From Terasakiella sp. SH-1 (GTDB lineage: Bacteria > Pseudomonadota > Alphaproteobacteria > Rhodospirillales > Terasakiellaceae), in contig NZ_CP038255.1 of assembly GCF_004564135.1 (NCBI RefSeq), positions 1,847,501-1,911,500 of the forward strand: a stretch of 64,000 nt of DNA, written 5' to 3'. The translations under genes and the position numbers were made by a program. The notes beneath the pieces are model-generated. The model did not search any database and was not told where the DNA came from. It saw only the letters and a program-made list of their open reading frames with translations. Positions 48,225 to 58,037 of this stretch are shown piece by piece; position 1 is the first letter of the stretch, and each line of letters opens with the position of its first letter.

Positions 48225-48995
48225 CTAGTTATCTGGGGCGAGTGTGGGCAGTGGTGTTTTCAGGTTTGTCTCCCCTGCCCCAATGATCGGAACAGGTAAC
48301 AGTACAAAGCGAAACCCATTGGCTCCTTCCACCAGCAACAGAACCATTTCACGCTTTTCAGTTTGCGCCTTTTTAATATTACTGATGATATGTGTTGGGT
48401 TCCAGACCGGGGTCTGATTAACCTGTACAACCACATCCCCAACACGGATATCAAGGCCCGCAGCCTTTTCTTCATCAACAAGGCTTACCACAACCCCACG
48501 GCTGCGCCAGGCAATGTTAAAACGTTCTTTCACCTTCTGAGTTAGGGCTGCAAAAGAAATTCCAAGCGGGGCAATCGTTGCAAATTTATTGCGCTGAATA
48601 TTCCATTCAGAGGGCAAGCTTCCAATGGGGATCATCACATTCATTGTGCGCCCACGCCGTAAGATCGTGGCCTTCACCTGGCTGTTTGGCTGAAATCCCT
48701 GAACCATCTTCACCACAGAGTCCACATCTGTTGCATCCTGATCATTCAGCTTGATGATAATATCACCACGGCGAACCCCGGAATGACTGGCTGGCCCCGG
48801 ATAAGCAATATCGCGCACCATCACACCGCCAGCAATATCCAGCCCTAATGTTTCAACAATGGTTGGGGATAAGCCCTGTATTTGCATTCCAAAAAAGGGC
48901 GTCACCGTTTTGGCACAGGCTGGCATGGCTGCAAAGGCACAGAGACCTGCAACAAAAATGCCTTTTCTGAAATGTCTTATCAATGGGCTGATCAC
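48225..48995 (-). CDS. secreted two-PDZ protein without a protease domain
   Basis: 256 residues with a signal peptide ending CAFAAMPACA. Two PDZ domains are seen: SHSGVRRGDIIIKLNDQDATDVDSVV and AGLDIRVGDVVVQVNQTPVWNP. They resemble the C-terminal pair of Deg/HtrA proteases, but no trypsin-like domain is present, so it cannot be a protease. It may bind misfolded or partner proteins in the periplasm. Confidence 0.8.
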   Translation of the reverse strand: MISPLIRHFRKGIFVAGLCAFAAMPACAKTVTPFFGMQIQGLSPTIVETLGLDIAGGVMVRDIAYPGPASHSGVRRGDIIIKLNDQDATDVDSVVKMVQGFQPNSQVKATILRRGRTMNVMIPIGSLPSEWNIQRNKFATIAPLGISFAALTQKVKERFNIAWRSRGVVVSLVDEEKAAGLDIRVGDVVVQVNQTPVWNPTHIISNIKKAQTEKREMVLLLVEGANGFRFVLLPVPIIGAGETNLKTPLPTLAPDN

Positions 48996-49102
48996 CGCCC
49001 ACCTCCACCAAAGAGATTAAACGAACCGATTAAGATTATCCTGAAGAATAAGTGTAAATAAAGTACGAAATTTATGAAAATACGTTTATTTAGGGTCAGG
49101 AC

Positions 49103-50422
49103 CTACTTAGTTCCAAGAACTGATAGAGTGGAATCATAAGACTTGAAACCATTACGACCCGATGTTTTCACCGCATACATAGCCTCATCGGCGTAACGCA
49201 TCAAAACCTCTGCATCCATTGTATCTTCTGGGAAACAGGCCATGCCGATACTGGCCCCCAGATAACAATCTTGCCCCGATGCCATGATCGGTTCCTTCAA
49301 ACAATCCAGAACTTTCTGTGCCACAACAGGACCGGACTCCACAGTATCAAGTTCTTCCAATAAAATGACAAACTCGTCCCCACCGATACGCGCAACGGTA
49401 TCAGATTCGCGAATAATATTTTTAAAACGCCGGGCAACTTCAATCAAAACCACATCACCGGCATCATGGCCCAACGTGTCATTGATCGGCTTGAATTTAT
49501 CCAGATCAATGAACATCAAAACAAGGCACTTATCATAGCGTTTGGACAGTTTAATCGCATGAAGCAAGCGATCTTTGAACAAATGACGATTGGGCAGGCC
49601 CGTTAAAGTATCATGATGGGCCAAATGGCGGATCCGTTCCACAGTCTGCACACGTTCGGTAATATCCCGCAACACAGCCGTGAACATACGGTCACTGCCC
49701 ACCTGTGTGCTGGAAACCGTCATTTCCATGGGGAACTCGCCTTTTGTACGATTGTAGCCTTCAAACTCAATCGGACGCCCCATCATTTTTGAGGTACCTT
49801 GGGAAATTTTACGCTCAAAAATACGGCGGTATTTTGCACGGGTTTCTTTCGGCATCAGCTCTTCAATATGCAAGCCAATCGCCTCTTTTGCCGTTAAAGC
49901 AAAAACGGTTTCAGCTGCCGGATTAAAGGTTTGGATCGTCCCATCTGCATCAAAGGTAATGATCCCTTCACTGACCGTATTCAAAATGCTTTTAATCCGG
50001 TGTTCCCGGTCCTGCACTGCTTCTGATGCGCGTTTATAGGCCGTAATATCCTGCACTTCGACGATAAAAGCCTCTGACGTGCCAATTTGAACAGCATTGA
50101 TCAACAACTTCACATCAAGACTGCGCCCATCAATCGTGACAAGCTTGAGCGGAATAAAATCACCTTCTTCAGCCAAGACCCCCAGCCCAAAAGACAGAAA
50201 CTCTTTATAATCTTCATGAATATAATTAAGGAGTTCTGCCCCCAGAACATCAATAGGGCTTTTCGCCCCTAAAAGCTCCCGCCCGGCCGGGTTCATATAT
50301 TGAATACGATCATTGACACAAACAGTGAAAAGATTTGATGCCTTTTCCACAAGCCGCATAGCCCAGCCTGTCTGGCTGAGGTCAAAAGCCTCTGGTTGTA
50401 CAACTGTTTCTGTTTCCGCCAT
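49103..50422 (-). CDS. PAS-PAS-GGDEF diguanylate cyclase
   Basis: 439 residues, no membrane segment. Two PAS domains (FTVCVNDRIQYMNPAGRELLG; GIITFDADGTIQTFNPAAETVF with a PAC segment) precede a GGDEF domain with HHDTLTGLPNRHLF and ARIGGDEFVILLEEL (about residue 345). The inhibitory RxxD site (RESD) is placed five residues before GGDEF as required for product inhibition. It makes c-di-GMP, probably in response to a PAS-bound signal. Confidence 0.93.
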   Translation of the reverse strand: MAETETVVQPEAFDLSQTGWAMRLVEKASNLFTVCVNDRIQYMNPAGRELLGAKSPIDVLGAELLNYIHEDYKEFLSFGLGVLAEEGDFIPLKLVTIDGRSLDVKLLINAVQIGTSEAFIVEVQDITAYKRASEAVQDREHRIKSILNTVSEGIITFDADGTIQTFNPAAETVFALTAKEAIGLHIEELMPKETRAKYRRIFERKISQGTSKMMGRPIEFEGYNRTKGEFPMEMTVSSTQVGSDRMFTAVLRDITERVQTVERIRHLAHHDTLTGLPNRHLFKDRLLHAIKLSKRYDKCLVLMFIDLDKFKPINDTLGHDAGDVVLIEVARRFKNIIRESDTVARIGGDEFVILLEELDTVESGPVVAQKVLDCLKEPIMASGQDCYLGASIGMACFPEDTMDAEVLMRYADEAMYAVKTSGRNGFKSYDSTLSVLGTK

Positions 50423-50454
50423 TCTTAATTCTATTTAAGCCAAACGCTCAAGGA

Positions 50455-52788
50455 TCACTTTAATTTACGTCTTGCTTTTGCGAGAGCCTCTGCCAATGCA
50501 TTATCCCCCCCTTGCTGTCCCCTTGAGTGTTTCTGAGCACCCTTATTTCTATTCGTTCGTGACTCTAACGTATTTTTCCCCTTCTGCGAACCCGATTTTT
50601 TAAACTTTCCATCTACCTGCACATTATTTCCCCCATCACGCGATTTCATGGACAGGGAAATGCGATTTCGTTGCAGATCAACCTCTAATACACGCACCTT
50701 TACCACATCCCCAGGTTTCACCACTTCATGGGGGTCTTTCACAAAGTTATCAGACAGGTGTGAAATATGAACCAGCCCGTCCTGATGCACGCCGACATCA
50801 ACGAAAGCCCCAAAATTCGTCACATTCGTCACCACACCTTCAAGGCGCATATCCGGTTTCAGGTCAGACGGTTTTTCGACCCCTTCCATAAAGGTCGCTG
50901 TTGAAAACTCCGGTCTGGGATCACGTCCCGGCTTTTCCAATTCGGCAATAATATCGCGCACGGTGGGCAAGCCGAATTTCTCATCAATAAAATCCTGCGC
51001 ATCCAGATTACGCAAAATATCCTGATCACCGATCACATTTTCAACCGACGTATTGACTTGAGCCATAATTTTCTCAACAACAGGGTAAGCTTCTGGATGG
51101 ACAGAGGATTGATCCAAGGGGTTTTCCCCTTCTCGGATACGCAAGAAGCCTGCGGCCTGTTCAAAAGCTTTTGGCCCCAGACGAGATACAGACTTCAATT
51201 CCTTTCGATTGGTGAAACGCCCCTGTTCTTCGCGATAGCGTACAATATTTTGCGCCAGCCCTTCGTTCAAACCAGATACCCGGCTCAGCAGCGCGACAGA
51301 AGCCGTATTCAAATCCACGCCGACACCGTTGACGCAGTCTTCCACCACACCATCAAGCATCCGACCCAGCTTAACCTGGGAGACATCATGTTGATATTGC
51401 CCAACCCCAATGGATTTGGGATCAATTTTCACCAGCTCGGCCAATGGGTCCTGCAAACGCCGCCCAATAGAGATCGCCCCGCGCAAGGAAACGTCAACAT
51501 CAGGAAATTCCTGTGCGCCATATTCCGAGGCTGAATAGATAGATGCCCCAGCCTCACTGACCACCAGTTTTGTCAGTTTCAGGTCAGGGTATCGTTTCAT
51601 CAAATCAGCAGCGAGCTTATCAGTTTCCCGTGAGGCTGTGCCATTGCCGATACTGACCAGCTCCACCTTATATTTACGACAGAGCCCCGCCAGAATTTCA
51701 ATGGAGGCATCCCATTTACGCTGCGGTTCGTGTGGATAAATAGTAGCCGTTTCACACAGCTTGCCCGTCTCATCCACAACAGCAACTTTTACACCGGTAC
51801 GAAAGCCGGGGTCCAAGGCCAATGTCGCACGCGTCCCGGCAGGTGCTGCCAAAAGCAAATCCCGTAAATTTCTGGAGAACACCAGAATGGCTTCATCTTC
51901 GGCTTCTTCCCGCAGGCGCGTCAGCAGGTCCATTTCCAGGTGCAACGAGATTTTTACTTTCCAGGCCCAGCGTGCACAGTCAGAAAGCCATTTGTCCGCC
52001 GCACGCCCCTGATCAAAAATACCGAATTGACGACTGACTTTTGCAATACAATCCGATGCATCTTCTTCCTGCGAGAGGAGTGCAATTTTCAACACACCTT
52101 CATTACGCCCCCTAAACAGCGCCAAGGCACGGTGAGACGGAATTTTATGCAGGGCTTCGCTATAATCAAAATAATCGGAAAACTTGGCCCCGTCTTTTTC
52201 CTTACCAGCCACCAGTTCAGAGACAACCCGTCCCTCTTCCCATAAATAGGTGCGCAAATTTGCCAACAGGGCCGCATCTTCGGCAAAACGTTCCATCAAG
52301 ATTTGACGTGCACCATCCAGAACAGCTTTTTCATCGCCAAAGCCTTTCTCTGCATCAATAAAGGCCGCAGCCTCAATCTCCGGTGTTTTATCAGGGGTCG
52401 TAAACAACAAATCTGCAAGGGGTTCAAGCCCAGCCTCTTTGGCAATTTGCGCTTTTGTCCGACGCTTTTTCTTAAAAGGCAGATACAAATCTTCAAGTGC
52501 AGCCTTGGTATCGGCCTTTTCAATCTCCCCTTTAAGAGAGGCTGTCAGTTTGCCTTGTTCATCAATGGATTTCAAAATGCTGTCACGACGCTCATCCAAT
52601 TCCCGCATATAGCGCAGGCGTTCTTCCAACTGACGCAACTGGGTATCATCTAGACCTTGCGTCACCTCTTTTCTGTAACGTGCAATAAAGGGCACCGTTG
52701 CCCCTTCATCCAGCAAGCCAACAGCAGCTTCAACCTGAGACAGGGCGATAGACAGTTCGGAAGAAAGACGATTTGGGATTGAAAGCAT
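50455..52788 (-). CDS. tex: RNA-binding protein Tex
   Basis: 777 residues. The Tex core ([69 protein letters not shown]), the helix-hairpin-helix region ([19 protein letters not shown]) and the C-terminal S1 domain ([19 protein letters not shown]) are all in order. Tex influences transcription under stress. A basic tail of about 50 residues follows S1. Confidence 0.95.
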   Translation of the reverse strand: MLSIPNRLSSELSIALSQVEAAVGLLDEGATVPFIARYRKEVTQGLDDTQLRQLEERLRYMRELDERRDSILKSIDEQGKLTASLKGEIEKADTKAALEDLYLPFKKKRRTKAQIAKEAGLEPLADLLFTTPDKTPEIEAAAFIDAEKGFGDEKAVLDGARQILMERFAEDAALLANLRTYLWEEGRVVSELVAGKEKDGAKFSDYFDYSEALHKIPSHRALALFRGRNEGVLKIALLSQEEDASDCIAKVSRQFGIFDQGRAADKWLSDCARWAWKVKISLHLEMDLLTRLREEAEDEAILVFSRNLRDLLLAAPAGTRATLALDPGFRTGVKVAVVDETGKLCETATIYPHEPQRKWDASIEILAGLCRKYKVELVSIGNGTASRETDKLAADLMKRYPDLKLTKLVVSEAGASIYSASEYGAQEFPDVDVSLRGAISIGRRLQDPLAELVKIDPKSIGVGQYQHDVSQVKLGRMLDGVVEDCVNGVGVDLNTASVALLSRVSGLNEGLAQNIVRYREEQGRFTNRKELKSVSRLGPKAFEQAAGFLRIREGENPLDQSSVHPEAYPVVEKIMAQVNTSVENVIGDQDILRNLDAQDFIDEKFGLPTVRDIIAELEKPGRDPRPEFSTATFMEGVEKPSDLKPDMRLEGVVTNVTNFGAFVDVGVHQDGLVHISHLSDNFVKDPHEVVKPGDVVKVRVLEVDLQRNRISLSMKSRDGGNNVQVDGKFKKSGSQKGKNTLESRTNRNKGAQKHSRGQQGGDNALAEALAKARRKLK

Positions 52789-52838
52789 TCTTGTTTTTCC
52801 TTCTTGAAATGGGCGCTCTTTATAGCAAGGAGGAAAAG

Positions 52839-52865
52839 AAAAAGGCCACCTAAAAAAGATGGCCC
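52839..52865 (-). terminator. intrinsic terminator of cysH
   Basis: On the minus strand GGCCATC and GGTGGCC pair around a T-rich loop and are followed by TTTTT, 20-odd bases after the cysH stop. Confidence 0.65.
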
Positions 52866-52890
52866 GTCTGGTTATTTTTTCTACTGTAAA

Positions 52891-53670
52891 TCAGATGTAA
52901 ATGGCTTCAAAGGCCGGGGATTTATGAATACCGCATTCCGTCTTGCCTTGACCGGACCAGCGCCCGGCCCTTTGGTCTTCCCCGTCTTTTACCGCACGGG
53001 TACAAGGACCACAGCCAATTGAAGGATAGCCTTTGGCGACAAGGGGGTGGCGCGGCAGGTTCATGGCCTTAAACTTGGCAACAACGGTTTCATAGTCCCA
53101 GTTAAATAACGGGTTTACCTTGAAACGGCCATCATGATCCAATTCAATCCCTTGAAGGGCTGAACGCTCACTATTTTGAAACCGTTTGCGCCCACTCACC
53201 CAAGCCTCATAGGGGCCAAGGGCTTTTTCAAAAGGCAGGACTTTGCGAATATGGCAGCAATAATCGGTATCACGTTCATGGAGGGTGCCATTGCGGTCCG
53301 CATTTTCCAGATGAACAGCTTCTGGGGAAACCGTAATGATCTTACTTAAGCCCAGATGCTCTTCAATGGTGGATTTATATTGAATGGTCTCTTCAAATAA
53401 ATGCCCGGTATCAATAAAGAGAACAGGTGTTGTTTTGTCGATATCGGCAACCAGCTTTAACAACACAGCAGCCTCCGCCCCAAAGGACGAACTGATCGCA
53501 ATCTTGCCCGCAAACTCTTTTGTCAACATGACCTCAAGCAAGTCATGCCCTTCAAGTTGCCCGTATTGAGTCGTCAACTCTTGCAATCTGGCCTTTTTAT
53601 TTTCGTCAGACGGGTCCGGTTTTGCAAAAGAAACAGCACTGGATGCAGCAGTCATAACTTTATAACTCAC
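52891..53670 (-). CDS. cysH: phosphoadenylyl/adenylyl-sulfate reductase CysH
   Basis: 259 residues. SSFGAEAAVLLKLV binds the nucleotide, DYCCHIRKVLPFEKAL and IGCGPCTRAVKDGEDQRAGRW provide two Cys pairs, and KTECGIH holds the catalytic cysteine. The CC...CxxC pair is the [4Fe-4S] mark of APS-type reductases, so APS is the more likely substrate. Makes sulfite for cysteine synthesis. Confidence 0.93.
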   Translation of the reverse strand: MSYKVMTAASSAVSFAKPDPSDENKKARLQELTTQYGQLEGHDLLEVMLTKEFAGKIAISSSFGAEAAVLLKLVADIDKTTPVLFIDTGHLFEETIQYKSTIEEHLGLSKIITVSPEAVHLENADRNGTLHERDTDYCCHIRKVLPFEKALGPYEAWVSGRKRFQNSERSALQGIELDHDGRFKVNPLFNWDYETVVAKFKAMNLPRHPLVAKGYPSIGCGPCTRAVKDGEDQRAGRWSGQGKTECGIHKSPAFEAIYI

Positions 53671-53696
53671 CTAATTATATCTGTATCGTTCCAAAG

Positions 53697-53725
53697 GATT
53701 TAAGCGACTCAACTCATTTTGTCAA
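53697..53725 (-). promoter_or_regulatory. candidate cysH promoter
   Basis: TTGACA (53720-53725), 17 bases, TAAATC (53697-53702). A TATAAT nearer the gene lacks a good -35. The 158-base divergent region is AT-rich. Confidence 0.4.
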
Positions 53726-53828
53726 CTATTTAATGTTAATTATTATTTAATACATATTTTTATTGTTATTGCTAACAGTACTCGAATTGTATATTCAGAC
53801 AGGAACTCCCCATTGAAAAGGCAAAGTG

Positions 53829-54521
53829 ATGGTTAAACTACAAGGTCCTGAACTTCACCCTGAACATAAAGAAATCACATCCCTTGTGGTCATGTTACAT
53901 GGCTTTGGTGCCGATGGTCAGGACTTGATCGGTCTGGCCCCCTGTTTTTCCCAGCCCCTGCCCAATACGGTCTTTCACGCCCCTGACGGGGCCCAGCCCT
54001 GTGAAATTTCGCCATTTGGTCGCCAATGGTTTAGCCTTGCCCAAAGTGACCCTGAATACCTGAGACGCAATGCTGAAACACAGGATATAGCCTTTGAAGG
54101 CATGTATGACGAAGCTTGCAAAGCTGCAGGTCCCATTGAAAACTATATCGACTCTTTAATGGAAGACTATCAATTGCACTCCAATCAGGTGGCTTTGGTT
54201 GGCTTTTCCCAAGGGACAATGATGGCCCTTCATATTGGCTTGCGCAGAACGTCCCCTTTTGCCTGTATCGTCGGTTTTTCCGGGGCCTTGGTCGGTGCCT
54301 CTCACCTGGCCGCAGAAAAACAAGCTGATTGCCCCGTCTTACTCGTCCACGGTGAAGCTGATGACATGTTGCCTGTGCGCGCTGTTGACCTCGCGGCAGA
54401 AGGGCTCAAACAGGCTGGCGTGAGCCCACAAGTAATTAAACGACCCGGCCTGCCTCATGCGATTGACGAAGTGGGGACAATTGGCTGTGCCAATTTCCTT
54501 CGCACTCATTTGCAGGCATAA
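53829..54521 (+). CDS. carboxylesterase/phospholipase of the YpfH/EstB type
   Basis: About 230 residues. VVMLHGFGADGQDLIGLAP, PNTVFHAPDG, the nucleophile elbow VALVGFSQGTMMALH, and LLVHGEADDMLPV with GLPHAIDEVG provide Ser, Asp and His of the triad in the usual order. Small cytoplasmic serine esterase; natural substrate unknown. ATG 53829 preferred to GTG 53826. Confidence 0.88.
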   Translation: MVKLQGPELHPEHKEITSLVVMLHGFGADGQDLIGLAPCFSQPLPNTVFHAPDGAQPCEISPFGRQWFSLAQSDPEYLRRNAETQDIAFEGMYDEACKAAGPIENYIDSLMEDYQLHSNQVALVGFSQGTMMALHIGLRRTSPFACIVGFSGALVGASHLAAEKQADCPVLLVHGEADDMLPVRAVDLAAEGLKQAGVSPQVIKRPGLPHAIDEVGTIGCANFLRTHLQA

Positions 54522-54524
54522 AAA

Positions 54525-54549
54525 AAGGGCACTTCAACAAGTGCCCTTC
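54525..54549. terminator. hairpin between convergent esterase and STAS genes
   Basis: AAAGGGCACTT-CAAC-AAGTGCCCTT, preceded on the plus strand by an A run, so it is best as a terminator for the minus-strand STAS gene. Confidence 0.7.
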
Positions 54550-54571
54550 CAAACATCAAAATGCTTTAAGC

Positions 54572-54877
54572 TTAGTCTTCGAACGGGATCAACGCATCGA
54601 ATTTCGCAATTTCCAGCATGCGACGTACTTGGCCGTCTGCACTGCGAATTGAAATTGTGAACGGCTTGCCAACAGTTGCATCACGCAACAACATCAGCAT
54701 GCCCAAGCCTGCTGAATCGATAAACTCAAGACCACTCAGATCAAAGACGCACTTAGAGCCGCCATATTCTTTAAGGTCATCTACGATTTTACGAAAAACG
54801 ACGTTATCAGAGAAAGTCAAGCGTCCCTGCAGGAAGAGTTCCTTTGTGTTGTCATCGCCACGAATACTGTATTCCAT
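54572..54877 (-). CDS. STAS-domain anti-sigma-factor antagonist-like protein
   Basis: 101 residues, a single STAS domain. The site of regulatory phosphorylation lies in LEFIDSAGLGMLMLL (S55), as in SpoIIAA-type proteins. No kinase of the SpoIIAB/RsbW type is adjacent, but several response regulators and a kinase follow, so it may belong to their signalling set. Confidence 0.85.
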   Translation of the reverse strand: MEYSIRGDDNTKELFLQGRLTFSDNVVFRKIVDDLKEYGGSKCVFDLSGLEFIDSAGLGMLMLLRDATVGKPFTISIRSADGQVRRMLEIAKFDALIPFED

Positions 54878-55059
54878 GTCTCATCCTCGTTTTACTGAAA
54901 ACAGTGCGGTCTATAAAAATAGAGTGCGTTATTATTTTGTCTAAGCACCACCATAACTGTTTTTTTTCGTTCGTCCAACAAATTAGCACAATTTTGATAT
55001 ATTTTTTTAGCATAAATACAAAGGGATATACGTACATTCCACAAATGAGCGAAATACCC

Positions 55060-55992
55060 CTATGTATATTCATCCTGAATAGACGATCTGATCTTCTGAA
55101 CCGCCGTTGCCGACACTGCATCTGCCCTAAAGGTTGCGGACAAAGCTGCAGATAATTCAGGTAACAGGTCCAGATCCTTATTCTTTGGTTCCTGCCCACT
55201 GTCCCAGATAGATTTCGTCACCGTTACCAGCGTATCAGCCAAATCCGCGATATGGCCGTAATCACTATCTTCCAAACGTTTCACAATATCGCGGGCAACC
55301 TTCATCAATTTAATCACAAGGGAAAGGTTGGCCTTGGTAATCTCCCCGGCTTTATAGGCAGGAACGATGCGCTCAACCAGATAGGCGACCTGAAACACAT
55401 GACGTTCAATCTTCTGCCCATTCACATTCCACAAAGCCTTATTAATTTCATGTTGCACCATATGAGGATCATACGCCCCGGTGGCTTTGGCAGCCAAAGT
55501 ATTGGGCACATCAACCAGCGGTATTTCCTGTGTACCGGGACGGTTTTCCTTACGACGATCCGGCCCGATATAATCGGTCGTCACAACAAAGGGTTTTCTG
55601 CGTTCGATCAAATAAAGCACACGGTCAATGACTTTTTGCGTCACAACAGGCTTAATCTGCAAATCATCCAGCCCGGCCTCTGACGCCATTTGAACGATAC
55701 CAGCCGTTGCCTCTTCAATAAAAAGGATAACAGCAGCAAAGGGGTTTTGCCCCAGTTGATTATGGCGCAGTTTTTTAATGCTTTCGCACACATGCCCTCC
55801 GCTCAGGTCAATATCACAGAGGATCAAATCCGGGTTCACCGACTTGACCGTACTTTCAAAAGATTCAATCGTGGCCGCATCGGTGATATTGCGAAAACCA
55901 TAATGATGAAGCACGCCCTTCAGGCTTGTGCGCAGTTGGCGGTTTGAATCGGCAATCAGTATTTTTATATCGTCAATTTGATATTTCGTCAT
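55060..55992 (-). CDS. response regulator with C-terminal helical domain
   Basis: 310 residues. Receiver domain at 8-125 with phospho-acceptor D60 (LILCDIDLSGG) and lysine in LQIKPV. A linker containing YIGPDRRK at about 140 is followed by a helical region of 150 residues that I do not recognise. The same GPDRR tag occurs in the receiver protein at 59801-60334. Output is not DNA binding by any obvious domain. Confidence 0.82.
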   Translation of the reverse strand: MTKYQIDDIKILIADSNRQLRTSLKGVLHHYGFRNITDAATIESFESTVKSVNPDLILCDIDLSGGHVCESIKKLRHNQLGQNPFAAVILFIEEATAGIVQMASEAGLDDLQIKPVVTQKVIDRVLYLIERRKPFVVTTDYIGPDRRKENRPGTQEIPLVDVPNTLAAKATGAYDPHMVQHEINKALWNVNGQKIERHVFQVAYLVERIVPAYKAGEITKANLSLVIKLMKVARDIVKRLEDSDYGHIADLADTLVTVTKSIWDSGQEPKNKDLDLLPELSAALSATFRADAVSATAVQKIRSSIQDEYT

Positions 55993-56033
55993 AACAATTG
56001 AACGCCTGTTTATTATCGTTGTCCTTTATAATA

Positions 56034-56483
56034 CTAACGATGTAGCGCCTTCATCGCAACCGGATGGGTATTGATATCCAGCCAATACTCTTGCACTTTA
56101 CTCATGACTTTTACAAACTGGCTAAAATCAACAGGCTTGCGCACAAAACTGTTTGCCCCCAATTGATAGCCTGTACGGATATCCTGTTCTTCATCTGACG
56201 TCGTTAACAGGACAACGGGGATATGACTCGTGGTCTCACTTGCCCGCATCTGGCGTAACACATCCAGTCCCCCGACTTTTGGCAAGTTCAAATCCATCAA
56301 CACCAGTTTAGGCAAGTCTTCAGGTGTTAAATCCTGATAAGCCCCTTTGGCAAAAAGATAATCCAAAGCCTCTTGCCCATCTTCGACAATGACTAAAGCT
56401 TCATCCGTCTCATTGCGTTTAAAGGCATGCATCGCCAATTCCGCATCATCAGGGTTGTCTTCTACAAGGAGTACGTCTGTCAT
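56034..56483 (-). CDS. single-domain response regulator (Rcp1-like)
   Basis: 149 residues: LLVEDNPDDAELAMHAF, phospho-acceptor D64 in LVLMDLNLPKVGGLDVL, VVLLTTSDEEQDI and KPVDFSQF. The 'NPDDAELA' start and the long loop before the phospho-site are typical of Rcp1-type receivers paired with phytochrome-like or PAS kinases. No output domain. Confidence 0.92.
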   Translation of the reverse strand: MTDVLLVEDNPDDAELAMHAFKRNETDEALVIVEDGQEALDYLFAKGAYQDLTPEDLPKLVLMDLNLPKVGGLDVLRQMRASETTSHIPVVLLTTSDEEQDIRTGYQLGANSFVRKPVDFSQFVKVMSKVQEYWLDINTHPVAMKALHR

Positions 56484-56637
56484 TTCATCTATTCTTTTTA
56501 ATTATGCGCCATTTTTGTGTATTTAATAGATTGAAAGTGAAACAAACTCCCGACAAAAACAAGCATTATCAATCAGCCTTGACATATTTCTCCAAGAACG
56601 CCATGACCTATAAGAACTCTAATCTGAAAGGTGAACC

Positions 56638-57741
56638 ATGGAAGAACTCGGCATTTTTGTTCCAGAGCTATTACAATCTCTAGACGAACTACCTTTTTCA
56701 AAAGAACTTTCAGCTTTAGGAATCTTCCTGACGTTTCTGATTTTGCGCAGTCTGTTTGCCAAAATCATCATGGGATTCATCAAGAAAATAACACAACGCA
56801 CCAAAACCAATATTGATTATGACCTGGCTTGTGCGCTTGAGAATCCGGTGAAACTGCTTTTCGTGATCATTGGTCTCTCTTTATCTGTTCAGTTATTAGA
56901 CCTGCCTGAAAGCTGGGCCGGGTTTATCACCCCGACCATATCTGCCCTTTATACCTATTGCTTTTTCTGGGCCCTTTTTTGCACCATCAAGCCGATTACC
57001 CGCGCCTTGTTCAGTATTGGTGAACGCATGGGCAAGGCCATTAACGAAGACCTGCAACATTTCTTTATACGCACCCTGGAAGTCATCGTTTTAATCATCG
57101 GTGCGGTTGCGATCCTTGAGCAATGGAACATCAATGTTTCCGCTTTTCTCGGCGGCCTTGGTCTTGCAGGTATGGCTGTTGCCCTGGCTGCAAAAGATAC
57201 CGTTGCCAACCTTTTTGGTACCTTAACGATTTTCACGGATAAAACATTTCAAAAAGGCGACTGGATCGAAACGCCCCATGTAGAAGGCACTGTCGAAGTC
57301 ATCGGCTTGCGTGCCTCAAAAATCCGTACCTTTGCCAAGGCACTGGTCAATGTCCCCAATGCCAAACTGGCTAATGCCCCAATTACCAATTGGTCACGCA
57401 TGACCCATCGCCGCATCAAGATGACCTTGGGGTTGGAATATCGCACCAGTGCGGCTCAACTGGAAACAATCGTTGAAAACCTGCGCAGCTATATCGCCAA
57501 TGACCCCCATGTCGAAGCCAAAGGCCCTGTTGCCCAGATGGTTCATCTGACCCATTTTGGTGCCAGCAGCATTGATATCAATCTTTATTACTTCACCAAA
57601 ACCACCAACTGGGAAGAATGGCGCCAAATTCAAAGCGATCATATCATTGCGTTTAAACGCATTGTCGAAGAAGCCGACGCAGGCTTTGCCTTCCCCAGCC
57701 AATCTGTTTATCTGGAACAAATGCCCCAGGAAAATAGCTAA
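56638..57741 (+). CDS. MscS-family mechanosensitive channel
   Basis: 367 residues. Four or five hydrophobic segments end in the pore helix FLGGLGLAGMAVALAAKDTVANLFG, the Gly/Ala-rich signature of MscS. FQKGDWIETPHVEGTVEVIGLRASKIRTF is the beta domain. It relieves osmotic shock. GAAAGGTGAACC precedes the ATG. Confidence 0.93.
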   Translation: MEELGIFVPELLQSLDELPFSKELSALGIFLTFLILRSLFAKIIMGFIKKITQRTKTNIDYDLACALENPVKLLFVIIGLSLSVQLLDLPESWAGFITPTISALYTYCFFWALFCTIKPITRALFSIGERMGKAINEDLQHFFIRTLEVIVLIIGAVAILEQWNINVSAFLGGLGLAGMAVALAAKDTVANLFGTLTIFTDKTFQKGDWIETPHVEGTVEVIGLRASKIRTFAKALVNVPNAKLANAPITNWSRMTHRRIKMTLGLEYRTSAAQLETIVENLRSYIANDPHVEAKGPVAQMVHLTHFGASSIDINLYYFTKTTNWEEWRQIQSDHIIAFKRIVEEADAGFAFPSQSVYLEQMPQENS

Positions 57742-58025
57742 CCAGCACTTAAGAGACGAGACAGCGTTTCGCGCAATTCTTTCGGCATCAACGGTTTATT
57801 GAGCAAGGCCAGCCCGTGCTGTTCCATTGTACGAATTAAATCCGGTGCTGTATCACCTGATAAAACAACAGCCGGGAGGGTGCTGTATAGCTTTTTGCGA
57901 ACTGCAAGAATGGCATCCAACCCGGTTTCACCTTCACGCAGGCGATAATCGGCAATAATGACATCGGGGCGTTCCATCAGATTATTACAATGTGCCAAGG
58001 CTTCATCCACGGAACCTGCAATCAT
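57738..58025 (-). pseudogene. receiver-domain remainder of the hybrid kinase, cut off by an in-frame TAG
   Basis: This 95-codon frame reads RPDVIIADYRLREGETGLDAIL, AVVLSGDT and LLNKPLMPKEL, the central and last thirds of a receiver. It is in the same frame as the kinase upstream and lacks the first strand and acid pair, which lie in the kinase ORF (ILFVEDEIDVQVATQYMLEA). Separated by TAG and the sense codons for DCIP, it continues the domain exactly. As a free protein it would be an incomplete receiver. Confidence 0.8.
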
Positions 58026-58037
58026 TGGGATACAGTC

